From NCBI GenBank assembly GCA_025965695.1, contig JAOPWM010000310.1, positions 1 through 33,700 of the forward strand: 33,700 bases of DNA, read 5' to 3'. Shown piece by piece: positions 19,290 to 28,401 of this stretch. Source of the stretch: Blastococcus sp. (lineage in GTDB: Bacteria; Actinomycetota; Actinomycetes; Mycobacteriales; Geodermatophilaceae). The notes beneath the pieces were generated by a model, which did no database searches, was not told the origin of the DNA, and was given only the letters and a program-made list of their open reading frames with translations. The stretch's first letter is position 1. Each line of letters opens with the position of its first letter. Made by a program: the position numbers and the translations under genes.

Positions 19290-20663
19290 ATGAGCGCCGC
19301 TCCAGTCGACGTCGGGACGGAGCCGGTCTCGCGGGCCCCGCGATGGCAGCGGACCGCCCGCGGCGGCCTCGTCGTCCTCGTCGCCGCGGCTGTCCTCGCC
19401 GTCTGGCTGGTCGGTCGCGCACTCACCCGGGACGGTGCGGACCTGCACCTGCGCACGGGCTACGTGCTGGTCGGCGGGTTCGATCCGATCCTGACCGCCC
19501 GGGTGCTGCTGCCGCTCGGAGTCGCGGCCGCCGGTGTGCTCTGGGGCCCCCCGCTGGCCCGCGGCTTGCGCTGGTCGCGGCTGCTCGCCGGAAGTGCCGT
19601 GGCCGCGGCCCTGTGGGCGGTCGCGCTCGCGCTGAGCAGCGGCTGGGGGCGGCTCACCGAGCCCATGAAGAGCAGCCACGAGTACGTCGCCGACGTCGGC
19701 CGGGTGCACGGGTTCGGCCCCCTTCTCTCGACGTTCATCGACTCGGTTCCGGTGAACTCGGCGGACCCGTGGACGACGCACGTCGCCGGTCACCCGCCGG
19801 GTGCGCTGCTCGCCTTCGCGCTGCTCGACCACCTCGGGCTCGGCGGACCCGGCTGGGCCGCCGTCCTCTGCATCGCCGGGGGAGTGCTGGCGGTGCCGGC
19901 GGTGCTCGTCACCGTCCGTGCGGTCGCCGACGAGGCCGCCGCGCGGACCGTCGCACCCTTCGCTGTCCTCGTACCCGCCGCGGTGTGGGTGGCCACGAGC
20001 GCCGACGCGTTCTTCGCCGGGGTCACCGCGTGGGGGGTCGCGCTGCTGGCCCTCGCCGCCGTGCGGGGACCGTCGCCTGCCGGCTACCTCCGCGCGATCG
20101 CGGGCGGCCTGCTGCTCGGCCTCAGCCTCTTCCTGTCCTTCGGCCTCACCGCGACCGGACTGCTCGCGCTGGCCGTCGTCCTCGTGCAGCAGAAGCAGCT
20201 GCGGTGGGGCGGCGTCGTCCGGGTGCTGGCCGCTGCCGCCGTGGGGGTGCTGCTCGTCTTCGCCGTCTTCACGCTGGGCGGCTACTGGTGGTTCGACGGG
20301 ATCGCCGTCGACGCGCAGCGGGTGCGCGACGGCGCCGCGTACGGGGACCGCTTCCGCCACTTCCACTACTTCCTCGCGGCCAACGTTGCCGCCGGGGCCG
20401 TCGCGGCGGGTCCGGCGGTCGTCGCCGGGCTGGCCGGCGTGCGCGGCCGGCCGCTCTGCCTGCCCCTGGCGGCGGTCGCCGGAATGGCGGTCAGCGACGT
20501 CTCGGGGCTGGTGCTCGGTGAGACCGAGCGGATCTGGCTGCCTTTCGTCGTCTGGCTGCTTCCCGCGACGGCGACGCTGCCGCCCCGGTCGCAGCGGTTC
20601 TGGCTGGCGCTGTCCGCGCTGCTCGCGATCACCGTCGAAGTCGTCGTCCGCACCCCGTGGTGA
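19290..20663 (+). CDS. Polytopic membrane protein, GT-C glycosyltransferase-like
   Basis: A 457-residue integral membrane protein with about ten hydrophobic segments. A soluble loop after the third helix contains SSHEYVADVGRVHGFGPLL and DSVPVNSADPWTTHVAGHPPG. This resembles the first extracellular loop of GT-C polyprenyl-sugar transferases and carries acidic and histidine residues. I see no exact catalytic motif, so the assignment is tentative. The ATG at 19290 is chosen because the longer reading frame upstream lies opposite the GT2 gene. The gene ends six bases before the convergent epimerase gene, so no separate terminator fits between them. Confidence 0.8.
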   Translation: MSAAPVDVGTEPVSRAPRWQRTARGGLVVLVAAAVLAVWLVGRALTRDGADLHLRTGYVLVGGFDPILTARVLLPLGVAAAGVLWGPPLARGLRWSRLLAGSAVAAALWAVALALSSGWGRLTEPMKSSHEYVADVGRVHGFGPLLSTFIDSVPVNSADPWTTHVAGHPPGALLAFALLDHLGLGGPGWAAVLCIAGGVLAVPAVLVTVRAVADEAAARTVAPFAVLVPAAVWVATSADAFFAGVTAWGVALLALAAVRGPSPAGYLRAIAGGLLLGLSLFLSFGLTATGLLALAVVLVQQKQLRWGGVVRVLAAAAVGVLLVFAVFTLGGYWWFDGIAVDAQRVRDGAAYGDRFRHFHYFLAANVAAGAVAAGPAVVAGLAGVRGRPLCLPLAAVAGMAVSDVSGLVLGETERIWLPFVVWLLPATATLPPRSQRFWLALSALLAITVEVVVRTPW

Positions 20664-20669
20664 GTGGGG

Positions 20670-21725
20670 TCAGGGGGCGGGTCGCAGGGGATCGGTCGCG
20701 AAGGTGCGCATGCCGTCCTCGAACGCCACCTGGGCCCGGAACCCGAGTTCCTTCTCGGCCCGCACGGGGCTGGCGACGACGTGCCGCACGTCGCCGATCC
20801 GGTACTCACCCGTGACCTGCGGCTCCGGCCCCCCGAACGCGTCGGCCAGCGCCAGGGCCATGTCGCCGACGGTGTGCGGGTGCCCCGAGGCGACGTTGTA
20901 GGCGCGTAGCCCCCCCTCCGGGGGATCTGGGAGCAGTGCCCGGAGGTTCGCCTCGGCCACGTCGGTGACGTGCACGAAGTCGCGTTGTTGGCCGCCGTCC
21001 TCGAAGACCCGCGGGGCCCGGCCGGCCTCCAGCGCGCTGCGGAAGATCGCGGCGACACCGGCGTACGGGGTGTCGCGCGGCATGGAGGGCCCGTAGACGT
21101 TGTGGTAACGCAGCGCGATGGCGCCGCCCCCTGTCGAGGACGCCCAGGCCGACGCGAGGTGCTCCTGTCCGAGCTTGGTCGCGGCGTAGGTGTTGCGGGG
21201 ATCGGGCCTGGTCTCCTCGCTCACCGGACCCCAGGACAGCTGCCGCCCGCAGAGCGGGCAGGGCGGCTCGAACCGGCCCTGGTCGAGGTCCGCCCGGCGA
21301 CGTGGCGCGGCCGGGACGACGCCGTCCGCGGGGCACTCGTACCGGCCTTCGCCGTAGACCACCATCGAGCTGGCGAGCACCAGCCGCCCGATGCCGGCCC
21401 GGGCCATGCCGGCCAGCAACACCGCGGTCCCCAGCTCGTTGATCCCGGCGTACTCGGGCATGTCCTGGACGTCGACGCCGAGCCCCACCATCGCGGCCTG
21501 GTGGCAGACCGCGTCGACTCCTTCGAGGGCCCGATCGACCATCCCCGCGTCGCGGACGTCACCGACCAGCAGTTCCCCGCCGTCGGGGAGCGTCGGCTCG
21601 ACTCCGGCCTGATGGACGGCGGGCAGCAGCGCATCGAGCACGCGCACCTCGTGGCCGGCGTCCCGGCAGGCACTGACGACGTGCGAGCCGATGAAACCCG
21701 CACCTCCGGTGACCAGGATGCGCAC
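20670..21725 (-). CDS. NAD-dependent sugar epimerase/dehydratase with a cysteine-pair insertion
   Basis: A 351-residue extended short-chain dehydrogenase. It has VRILVTGGAGFIGSHV (NAD site), ASSMVVYGEGRYE, NTYAATK (the catalytic Tyr-x-x-x-Lys) and ALRYHNVYGPSMP. Near residues 150-160 there is PPCPLCGRQL, a paired-cysteine insertion also known from dTDP-L-rhamnose 4-epimerase-like proteins, which probably binds zinc. It likely interconverts or dehydrates an NDP-sugar for the neighbouring glycosyltransferases. The GTG start at 21725 follows the methyltransferase stop by two bases. The exact sugar cannot be told. Confidence 0.9.
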   Translation of the reverse strand: MRILVTGGAGFIGSHVVSACRDAGHEVRVLDALLPAVHQAGVEPTLPDGGELLVGDVRDAGMVDRALEGVDAVCHQAAMVGLGVDVQDMPEYAGINELGTAVLLAGMARAGIGRLVLASSMVVYGEGRYECPADGVVPAAPRRRADLDQGRFEPPCPLCGRQLSWGPVSEETRPDPRNTYAATKLGQEHLASAWASSTGGGAIALRYHNVYGPSMPRDTPYAGVAAIFRSALEAGRAPRVFEDGGQQRDFVHVTDVAEANLRALLPDPPEGGLRAYNVASGHPHTVGDMALALADAFGGPEPQVTGEYRIGDVRHVVASPVRAEKELGFRAQVAFEDGMRTFATDPLRPAP

Positions 21726-21727
21726 GG

Positions 21728-22450
21728 TCAGGACGCCAGACCGATACGGGGGACGACGACCGCGCGACGGTGGTGCTCGGACGCCGGAACGAGCGCGGCG
21801 AACGAGCGGCCGGCCCGCTCCCAGGTCTGGTCCGCGCACAGTCCTGCCTCCGCGGCGGGCCCGTGGACGGCGTCGGCAGCGACGTGCGACCAGTCGAACC
21901 AGCTGCCCCGCTGGGTGCCGCGCTCGAGCCGCACCCGGTTGGAGCGCAGCCCCGTCCCCGCGGGGTCGAGTTCGACGAGCACTCGGCCGGTGGGGCCGAT
22001 CAGGTCGCGGCAGCGGGCCAGCAGCATGGCCGGGTCGCCGCCGATACCGACGTTGCCGTCGGCCAGCAGCACCGTGTCCCACCGGCCCTCGCCGGGGACC
22101 GGATCGAAGATCGACCGGCACAGCGCGGTCGCCCCGGCGCTCCGGGCGAGCCGAACCGCGACCCGGGAGGTGTCCACCCCGGCGGACTCGCGTCCCTGGC
22201 GGGCCAGTTCGATGACGAGCCGCCCAGGGCCGCAGCCGACGTCGAGCACCGCGCCCGGTGCGCGGGCGAGCAGGTCCTGATCGGTGGGGTCCACCGTGCT
22301 GCACCACCGGCGCAGGGCCTCGCCGAGCGATCGGCGGGGGCCGCCCTCGTAGCGGGCGTACCAGTGCCGGTGGCCGTCGGGATCGTTCATCGAGTGCAGG
22401 GCGGTTCCGTACAGGTCCGCCGTCGGCGCGTCCGTGACCGCGAGGCTCAT
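21728..22450 (-). CDS. Class I SAM-dependent methyltransferase
   Basis: A 240-residue protein with the SAM-binding motif VLDVGCGPGRLVIELA (motif I), GVDTSRVAV, and DTVLLADGNVGIGGDP in the motif IV region. A GTG at 22462 could give four more residues; the ATG at 22450 is preferred as an unambiguous start, and neither has a strong Shine-Dalgarno sequence. Its start faces the lipoprotein gene across a 232-base spacer. It is coupled to the epimerase, so the methyl acceptor may be a sugar nucleotide or glycan; that is inference. Confidence 0.88.
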   Translation of the reverse strand: MSLAVTDAPTADLYGTALHSMNDPDGHRHWYARYEGGPRRSLGEALRRWCSTVDPTDQDLLARAPGAVLDVGCGPGRLVIELARQGRESAGVDTSRVAVRLARSAGATALCRSIFDPVPGEGRWDTVLLADGNVGIGGDPAMLLARCRDLIGPTGRVLVELDPAGTGLRSNRVRLERGTQRGSWFDWSHVAADAVHGPAAEAGLCADQTWERAGRSFAALVPASEHHRRAVVVPRIGLAS

Positions 22451-22577
22451 CGGGACAGCCACGCGCTGTCGTGCAGCGGGCGGCGGTCAGGGCATCGGTG
22501 GCGGGTCACATCGGATGTTCGATGCGCGGGGTCCGATCGGTTCGTCGCAGTGCTCGGTCTCACCCGGTCCGTCCCCG

Positions 22578-22606
22578 TCGACGTACGCGACTCATCGAAA
22601 AAAAAT
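22578..22606 (+). promoter_or_regulatory. Candidate promoter of the lipoprotein gene
   Basis: TCGACG at 22578-22583 and AAAAAT at 22601-22606 are separated by 17 bases. An eight-base A run at 22598-22605 stands out in this GC-rich sequence. The predicted transcript would have a leader of about 70 bases before the ATG at 22683. Confidence 0.33.
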
Positions 22607-22682
22607 CTGGTTGTGCGCAATCCGTCGAGGCGTCTCGGCCCGAATGCCCCCTGCATCGACCGATCGACACCCAGGAGCCACC

Positions 22683-23372
22683 ATGACCCCGTCCACGCTC
22701 TCCGCCAAGAAGCTGCTGGTTGCCACCGTCGCCCTGAGCGCGGCGCTCGGTCTCGGCGCCTGCAGCAGCACGGACGCCGGCGCGAGCAACTCGTCCTCGA
22801 GCTCCAGCCCGCAGGCGCGCCCGAAGCCCATCGCCTCCCTGCCGGCGATCCCCGCCGGCGGCAGCACCGCCGTCGCGCTCGACGCCAACTTCGTGTCCGC
22901 TCTCGGCACCCTCGGCCTCACGCCGGCCACGGTCGGGAACGCCACGCTCGCCGACGGTTCGGTCAGCTTCCCGATCACCGGGGGCACCGTGACCGTGTTC
23001 GACAAGAGCAGCGGCTACCGCCCCTACGTGCAGGGCACCCTGCTCCACCAGAACAGCGGCCTGAGCCTCACCGCGGGCAGCACCACGGTCGAGCTGACCG
23101 ACTTCACCGTCGACCCGGGGACCCCCGCGCGGCTCTTCGGTGACGTCGCCGTGAACGGCCGGCAGGTCGCGGCCAGCGCCCCGCTGTTCGACCTCGACGG
23201 CACCACCCTCAACCCGATCTCCATGGACGCCAAGGGCAACGCCGTTCTGCAGGGCACCACGGTGAAGCTCAGCCCCGAGGCGGCCGGCCTGCTCAACAAG
23301 ACCTTCGACACGACCGCCCTGGCCGGCGGCCTGGTGATCGGCATCGCGACCATCACGGTCCCGACCACGTAG
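22683..23372 (+). CDS. Exported lipoprotein of unknown function
   Basis: A 229-residue lipoprotein. It has a basic N-terminus (AKK), a hydrophobic core and a lipobox LGLGAC with Cys27 as the lipidation site, then a serine-rich linker (about 30-45). The remaining 180 residues are rich in threonine, glycine and valine and read as a beta-sheet domain, with PITGGTVTVFD, TTVELTDFTVDPGTPARL and LKNKTF-like LLNKTFDTTAL. No named family is recognised. The ATG at 22683 has AGGAG five bases upstream. It is followed by a strong terminator. Confidence 0.88.
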   Translation: MTPSTLSAKKLLVATVALSAALGLGACSSTDAGASNSSSSSSPQARPKPIASLPAIPAGGSTAVALDANFVSALGTLGLTPATVGNATLADGSVSFPITGGTVTVFDKSSGYRPYVQGTLLHQNSGLSLTAGSTTVELTDFTVDPGTPARLFGDVAVNGRQVAASAPLFDLDGTTLNPISMDAKGNAVLQGTTVKLSPEAAGLLNKTFDTTALAGGLVIGIATITVPTT

Positions 23373-23388
23373 GCACCTGCACGCGAAC

Positions 23389-23422
23389 GGGGCCGGTCGG
23401 CAGAGAGATGCCGACCGGCCCC
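23389..23422 (+). terminator. Perfect 14-base-pair hairpin, bidirectional terminator
   Basis: Arms 23389-23402 and 23409-23422 are exact complements (ggggccggtcggca and its complement) with a six-base loop. It lies between the convergent lipoprotein gene (stop at 23372) and the Gfo/Idh gene (stop at 23443), so it can serve both strands. The U-tract is weak, as is usual in actinobacteria. Confidence 0.85.
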
Positions 23423-23442
23423 GCTGCGTTTCCTGGGCCGGA

Positions 23443-24495
23443 TCAGCCGAGCGGCAGGGACACCAGCACGCCGTCGGTCGCGCTGCGGCGCGCGGCGTCG
23501 AGCACCGTCGCGGTGGCGACGGCGTCGTGGGGATCGACCGGCACCGGCTCGAGTCCCCGGACGGCGGCCGCGAACGCCGGGTAGAAGGTGTTCCACGCGC
23601 CGGGAAGGGTCGGCACCACCTCGCCGTCGTCCCCCCGGACCACGTGTCCCCAGCGCTCGGCCGGCTCGGCGCCCCACGCCGAGCCCAGCGTCGCCGGCGT
23701 CGCCCCCGCCAGCAGTGCGGCCTCCTGCCCGTCCAGGAGCGCGCGCACCACGTAGCTGCCCGTCGTTCCCGTGACCCGGAAGCGGGGGCCGGGCGCGCCC
23801 TGCCTCCAGCTGCCCCACAGGTGCGAGCGCGCGCCGTTCGCGTGGGTGAGTGCGAGGAACACGTCGTCGTCCAGACCGCTGTCCCGCACCCGCCACTCGG
23901 CGTACACGGAGGCGACCGGGCCGAGGAGCACGAGCGCCTGGTCCACCAGGTGACTGCCGAAGTCGCGCAGCGTGCCACCGCCGGAGGTCGGGGGGCCCGG
24001 ATCGGGTGCCAGCCGCTCGAAGCGGGACTCGAATCTGGTCAGCTCACCGAGCGTGCCCTCGGCGGCCAGGGCCCGCACGGTCAGGAAGTCGGAGTCCCAG
24101 CGCCGGTTCTGGTACGGGGCCAGGGGGAGTCCGAGCCGCTCGGCGCGCTCGACCGATCGCCGGGCGGCGTCCGCGTCGAGCGCGAAGGGCTTGTCGCACA
24201 CCACCCCGAGCCCGAGCTCGAGCGCCTGGTCGATCAGCGCGCTGTGGGTAGAGGCAGGTGTCGAGATGGCGACCGCCTCGGCGCCGGCGGCGCGCAGCGC
24301 CTCCAGCGAGTCGAAGGTCGGCCGCCCCGGGTGGTCGTGCTCGACCAGCGCCCGCCGTTCCGGGGAGGAGGTGACCACGCCGACGACGTCGCACTCGGCC
24401 GCCGCCCCCAGCAGGGGGGCATGGAACCAGCGGCCGCCGAAGCCGTACCCCACCAGGCCGATCCGGACCGGTTCCATCCCTGCGCCGGGTGTCAT
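23443..24495 (-). CDS. Gfo/Idh/MocA family oxidoreductase
   Basis: A 350-residue NAD(P)-dependent sugar-dehydrogenase-type protein. The N-terminal Rossmann domain has IGLVGYGFGGRWFHAPLL and VAISTPASTHSALIDQAL; CDKPFAL is the usual lysine-proline motif of the active site. The C-terminal alpha/beta domain has GGGTLRDFGSHLVDQALVLLG with its conserved aspartate and histidine. Two starts are possible, ATG at 24495 and ATG at 24477; the first is chosen because AGGA lies 11 bases upstream, while the second has AGGG touching the ATG. It acts on a sugar or inositol-like substrate that cannot be specified. It is divergent from the secreted-protein gene. Confidence 0.9.
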   Translation of the reverse strand: MTPGAGMEPVRIGLVGYGFGGRWFHAPLLGAAAECDVVGVVTSSPERRALVEHDHPGRPTFDSLEALRAAGAEAVAISTPASTHSALIDQALELGLGVVCDKPFALDADAARRSVERAERLGLPLAPYQNRRWDSDFLTVRALAAEGTLGELTRFESRFERLAPDPGPPTSGGGTLRDFGSHLVDQALVLLGPVASVYAEWRVRDSGLDDDVFLALTHANGARSHLWGSWRQGAPGPRFRVTGTTGSYVVRALLDGQEAALLAGATPATLGSAWGAEPAERWGHVVRGDDGEVVPTLPGAWNTFYPAFAAAVRGLEPVPVDPHDAVATATVLDAARRSATDGVLVSLPLG

Positions 24496-24843
24496 TCCTG
24501 CATGATCCTGTGGCCCGCAACACTCACTCTCAGTTACCGTGAGGACACTGCGCGCGGCGGTCCGGTGAGAGATCCGCGACAGGCATCCCGCTAACGGCCT
24601 AAACCTGTCCCATTTCCTTGACAGGCGCTCACGCACCGTGAACCTTTCGAGCCGACAGCTAGGACTGGGATCGACGTACTGCCAGGTAGACCGCCCGACC
24701 GGGTGGGCCTCGGTAACGCACGGTCACCACCACGGGGAGTTCGCATGGTTAAGAGCACTGGCATGTCGGGAGCTGTCCGCCTTCGTCGGAGGGCGTTGCA
24801 CCCCCGCTCCGCCCCCTGGTCGCGCCGTACCGAAGGTAGCCCG
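24496..24843. other. 348-base spacer between the Gfo/Idh and secreted-protein genes
   Basis: No convincing gene is present. The plus-strand frame that starts at 24703 runs into the secreted-protein gene, but its first 47 residues are arginine-rich and precede the real signal peptide. The region holds the promoters of both flanking genes and a long 5' leader for the secreted protein. Confidence 0.5.
24618..24646 (+). promoter_or_regulatory. Candidate promoter of the secreted LamG/PKD gene
   Basis: A perfect TTGACA -35 box at 24618-24623 is followed after 17 bases by AACCTT (24641-24646), a weak -10. It lies about 200 bases before the start codon, so a long leader would follow. Confidence 0.4.
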
Positions 24844-27800
24844 ATGTCCTCACTCTCCGTCCGGGGTTCCCGCGCCGGTTCCGCAGCGCTCGCCGCGCTC
24901 CTTGCCGTCGGGCTGCTGCTCCTCGGTCTCGCGGTCCCGGGTGTCGCCTCGGCGGACACAGCGCCGGACCCAGGTGTCCCGGCCACCGTCGCCGCCGACC
25001 GGCTCGGCACCGTCCAGGTCAACGGCGTGGTGTGGTCGATGGTCACCGTCGGCAACATGGTGTACGCGACGGGCAGCTTCACGCAGGCGCGGCCGGCGGG
25101 TGCGGCGGCGGGCACGAGCGAGACCCCGCGGGCCAACCTGGTCGCCTTCAGTCTGACGACCGGCGTGATGACGGCGTTCAACCACACGCTCAACGGCCAG
25201 GGGCGCACGATCACCGCCTCGCCGGACGGCACCCGCATCTACGTGGGTGGCGACTTCACCACCGTCGACGGCGTCGCCCGCGGGCACATCGCCGCGTTCG
25301 ACGTCGCCACCGGCGCGCTGATCACGACCTTCGCGCCCACCTCGAACGCCGCCGTCTATTCGCTCGCGGCCACCGACACGACCGTCTACGCGGGCGGCAA
25401 CTTCACCACCGCCGGCGGCCAGGCTCGCACCCGGCTGGCTGCGTTCACCGCCAGCAACGGCGCCGTGACGGCCTGGGCGCCCACGGCCAACCACACGGTG
25501 CGCGGCATCGTGCTCAGCCCGGACGGCACGCGGGTCAACCTGGCCGGCCAGTTCTCCCAGATCAACGGCGCTACGGCCATCGCGGTGGCGAACGTGAACA
25601 CCGCCGGCACCGAGATGCGCACTTGGCAGCTCGGCATCACCAACTCCGGTGACGCGGGTGGCGTCTGGAACATGAAGACCGACGGGACGAACCTCTACGT
25701 CGTCGCCTACGGCTTCCAGGTGGGCAACATCGAGGGCACGATCGCTCTCAACCCCAACACGCTGGAACTCGTGTGGATGAACGACTGCCACGGCGACCCG
25801 TACGACATCTTCTCCACGGGCACGGTCGTCTACACCGCGGGTCACGTGCACGACTGCGAGACGTCCGGCGGGTACCCCGACCAGCGGCCCACCGTATGGA
25901 AGCGGGTCATCGCCAACACGGTGGCCGCCACCGGCACGCTGAAGGCCACCACGCAGGTGCCGCGGTACACGAGCTGGGCGGGGCGCCCGAACCCCAACCT
26001 CCTGACCTTCTTCCCGCTTCTGACTGCCGGTTCCTTCACCGGTCAGAACCAGGCGGCCTGGTCGGCCTCAGGGAACGGCAGCTACCTCGTCCTCGGCGGC
26101 GAGTTCCCCACGGTGAACGGCACCGGCCAGCAGGCACTGGTCCGGATGGCGACGAGGAACATCGCGCCGAACACCCGGGGTCCCGAGCTCACGGCCGCCC
26201 AGATGCGGCCCAACGCGACCTCGACCACGCCCGGCGAGATCAAGGTCACCTGGCCCTCGTCCTGGGACATGGACAACGAGACCCTGACCTACAACCTCTA
26301 CCGCAATACCGGGACGACGCCGGTCTACACCGTGACGGCCAAGTCGCAGTGGTGGAACCGGCCGAACATGACCTGGACCGACACCGGCCGGCCCGCTGGC
26401 AGCACGGCCTCCTACCGGGTCACGGTCACCGATCCCTTGGGCAACGTCGTGAACAGCACGCAGGGCAACACGGCTACGGTCGCCTCGACGGCCAGCGCCT
26501 ACGCCAATCGCGTGCTCGCAGACAGCCCGGCGCAGTACTGGCGACTCGGTGAGACCACTGGAACGACCGCCTACGACTACGTCGGTACGGCCAACCTGGC
26601 CGAGGCCGCCGGCATCACGCGCGGCACGGCCGGAGCGGTCACCGGCGACGCGGCGATCACCGCGAACGGGACGACGACGGGCCGCGCTGCGACGACGGCG
26701 TCGCTGACCGCTCCGAACCCTGCCTTCTCGGTCGAGACCTGGGTCCGGACGACGTCGACGGCCGGGGGTGTGATCGCCCAGTTCGGCGACAACGCCACCG
26801 GGGCGAACACGACCACCGACCGGTCGCTGTACGTCGACGCCGGTGGGCGCGCGTCGTTCGGCCTCTCCCGACGGGTGGGCACCGGCGCCACGGCGACCAT
26901 CGCCTATACCACCGTGCGCAGCCCGGCGGTGGTCAACGACGGACAGTGGCACCACCTGGTCGCCACAGTCGGAGCGGGTGGCACCCAGCTGTACGTGGAC
27001 GGCGCGCAGGTGGCCGGCAATGCCACGATGACCACAGCCAACACGCGGGTGAACCCGGGTTACTGGGCGCTCGGCACCGGAACGCTGACCGCGTTCGTCG
27101 ACACCCCGACGAGCGCTTCGCTGGCGGGCGCGATCGACGAGACCGCGATCTACCCGACGACACTGACCTCAGCGCAGGTGGTGCAGCACTACTCGACCGC
27201 CACCAACACGGCGGCCAACCCGTCACCGACGGCGTCGTTCACCTCGACGGCGAACCAGCTCGCGCTGTCGGTCGACGGTTCGGCGTCGTCGGACACCGCT
27301 CCCGGAACAATCACGTCCTATGCGTGGAGCTGGGGTGACGGCACCGCGAACGGCTCGGGTGTCACCGCGAGCCACACCTACGCGACCGCTGGCACGTACA
27401 CCGTCGGTCTGACCGTCACCGACAACGATGGGGCGACCGGCACGGCCACTAGCTCCGTGACGGTGAGCGGACCGCCCCCGGCCAACCCCGCCCCCACCGC
27501 GTCGTTCACGGTGGCGGCGAACGGGCTGCAGGTCACGGCCAACGGTTCGGCGTCCAGCGACACCGCCCCCGGCACGATCAGCTCCTACACGTGGAATTGG
27601 GGTGACGACACCACCACGCCGGCGGGTGCGGCGAGCACGGTGCCGCACACCTATGCGACCGCGGGCACCTACACGATCACGCTGACCGTGACCGACAACG
27701 GCGGGGCCACGAACAGCACCACGAGGAACGTGACGGTGGCAGCGGCGACAGCCGAGTTCGCCCGCGACGCGTTCGGCCGGACCGTTCCCGCCGGCGGCTG

Positions 27801-28401
27801 GGGCAACGCCGAAGTCGGCGGCGCCTGGACCGCGTCGGTCGGGGGCAACCGACTCTCGGTCACCCCCGGTGCCGGCGTGATGGACCTGCCGACGGCGGGC
27901 AACAACACCGGGGCCTTCCTCGGTGGTGTGTCCCAGACCAGCGCAGACATCCGGACGTCCATCGTGGTGCCCGTCGCGCCCGTGGGCACAGCCGGCACGG
28001 ACGCCTACGTGAGCGGCCGCCGTGTCGGCGCCGGCGAGGAGTACCGGGTCCGGGTGCGCTTCTACACCAACGGCACGGTTGGCCTCGTCCTGTCGCGGCT
28101 CAGCGGGGGGGCGGCCGAGGCCTTCCCCGGCGGGGAGGCCATCGTGCCCGGGCTGACCTACAAGCCGGGCGACGCGCTCAACGTGCGCGTCCAGATGTTC
28201 GGCACAGGCACCACTACGGTGCGGGCCATGGTGTGGAATGCCACCGGCGCCGAGCCGGCGACGTGGCAGATGACGCGGACCGACACGACGGCCGCACTGC
28301 AGGTGGCCGGCGCGGTGGGTCTGGCGGCGTACCGACCGGGCAGCAACACCTCGGCCACGTCCGTGCGGTTCACGTCGTTCAGCGCCCGGCCGGTCGCGTG
28401 A
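24844..28401 (+). CDS. Large secreted multi-domain protein (delta-60/propeller-like repeats, LamG, two PKD domains)
   Basis: An 1185-residue exported protein. Start at the ATG at 24844, with GAAGG upstream; a Sec signal peptide covers 1-37 (cleavage after ASA). Residues about 50-430 hold repeats like SPDGTRIYVGGDFTTVDG and VYAGGNFTTAGGQARTRLAAF, of the delta-60/beta-propeller type. About 440-545 is fibronectin III-like, about 552-786 a LamG/concanavalin-like domain (SPAQYWRLGE, SVETWVRTT, DGQWHHLVATV), and about 793-875 and 880-965 two PKD domains that share SASSDTAPGTI and HTYATAGTYT. A C-terminal beta domain starts with FARDAFGRTVPAGGWG. It has no enzyme motif or sorting signal. It likely binds glycans at the cell surface; that is inference. 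Confidence 0.93.
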   Translation: MSSLSVRGSRAGSAALAALLAVGLLLLGLAVPGVASADTAPDPGVPATVAADRLGTVQVNGVVWSMVTVGNMVYATGSFTQARPAGAAAGTSETPRANLVAFSLTTGVMTAFNHTLNGQGRTITASPDGTRIYVGGDFTTVDGVARGHIAAFDVATGALITTFAPTSNAAVYSLAATDTTVYAGGNFTTAGGQARTRLAAFTASNGAVTAWAPTANHTVRGIVLSPDGTRVNLAGQFSQINGATAIAVANVNTAGTEMRTWQLGITNSGDAGGVWNMKTDGTNLYVVAYGFQVGNIEGTIALNPNTLELVWMNDCHGDPYDIFSTGTVVYTAGHVHDCETSGGYPDQRPTVWKRVIANTVAATGTLKATTQVPRYTSWAGRPNPNLLTFFPLLTAGSFTGQNQAAWSASGNGSYLVLGGEFPTVNGTGQQALVRMATRNIAPNTRGPELTAAQMRPNATSTTPGEIKVTWPSSWDMDNETLTYNLYRNTGTTPVYTVTAKSQWWNRPNMTWTDTGRPAGSTASYRVTVTDPLGNVVNSTQGNTATVASTASAYANRVLADSPAQYWRLGETTGTTAYDYVGTANLAEAAGITRGTAGAVTGDAAITANGTTTGRAATTASLTAPNPAFSVETWVRTTSTAGGVIAQFGDNATGANTTTDRSLYVDAGGRASFGLSRRVGTGATATIAYTTVRSPAVVNDGQWHHLVATVGAGGTQLYVDGAQVAGNATMTTANTRVNPGYWALGTGTLTAFVDTPTSASLAGAIDETAIYPTTLTSAQVVQHYSTATNTAANPSPTASFTSTANQLALSVDGSASSDTAPGTITSYAWSWGDGTANGSGVTASHTYATAGTYTVGLTVTDNDGATGTATSSVTVSGPPPANPAPTASFTVAANGLQVTANGSASSDTAPGTISSYTWNWGDDTTTPAGAASTVPHTYATAGTYTITLTVTDNGGATNSTTRNVTVAAATAEFARDAFGRTVPAGGWGNAEVGGAWTASVGGNRLSVTPGAGVMDLPTAGNNTGAFLGGVSQTSADIRTSIVVPVAPVGTAGTDAYVSGRRVGAGEEYRVRVRFYTNGTVGLVLSRLSGGAAEAFPGGEAIVPGLTYKPGDALNVRVQMFGTGTTTVRAMVWNATGAEPATWQMTRTDTTAALQVAGAVGLAAYRPGSNTSATSVRFTSFSARPVA

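Noticed and set aside
24703-24843. Upstream start for the secreted LamG/PKD protein
   Set aside because: It would put 47 basic residues before the signal peptide; the ATG at 24844 gives a normal Sec signal with a ribosome binding site.
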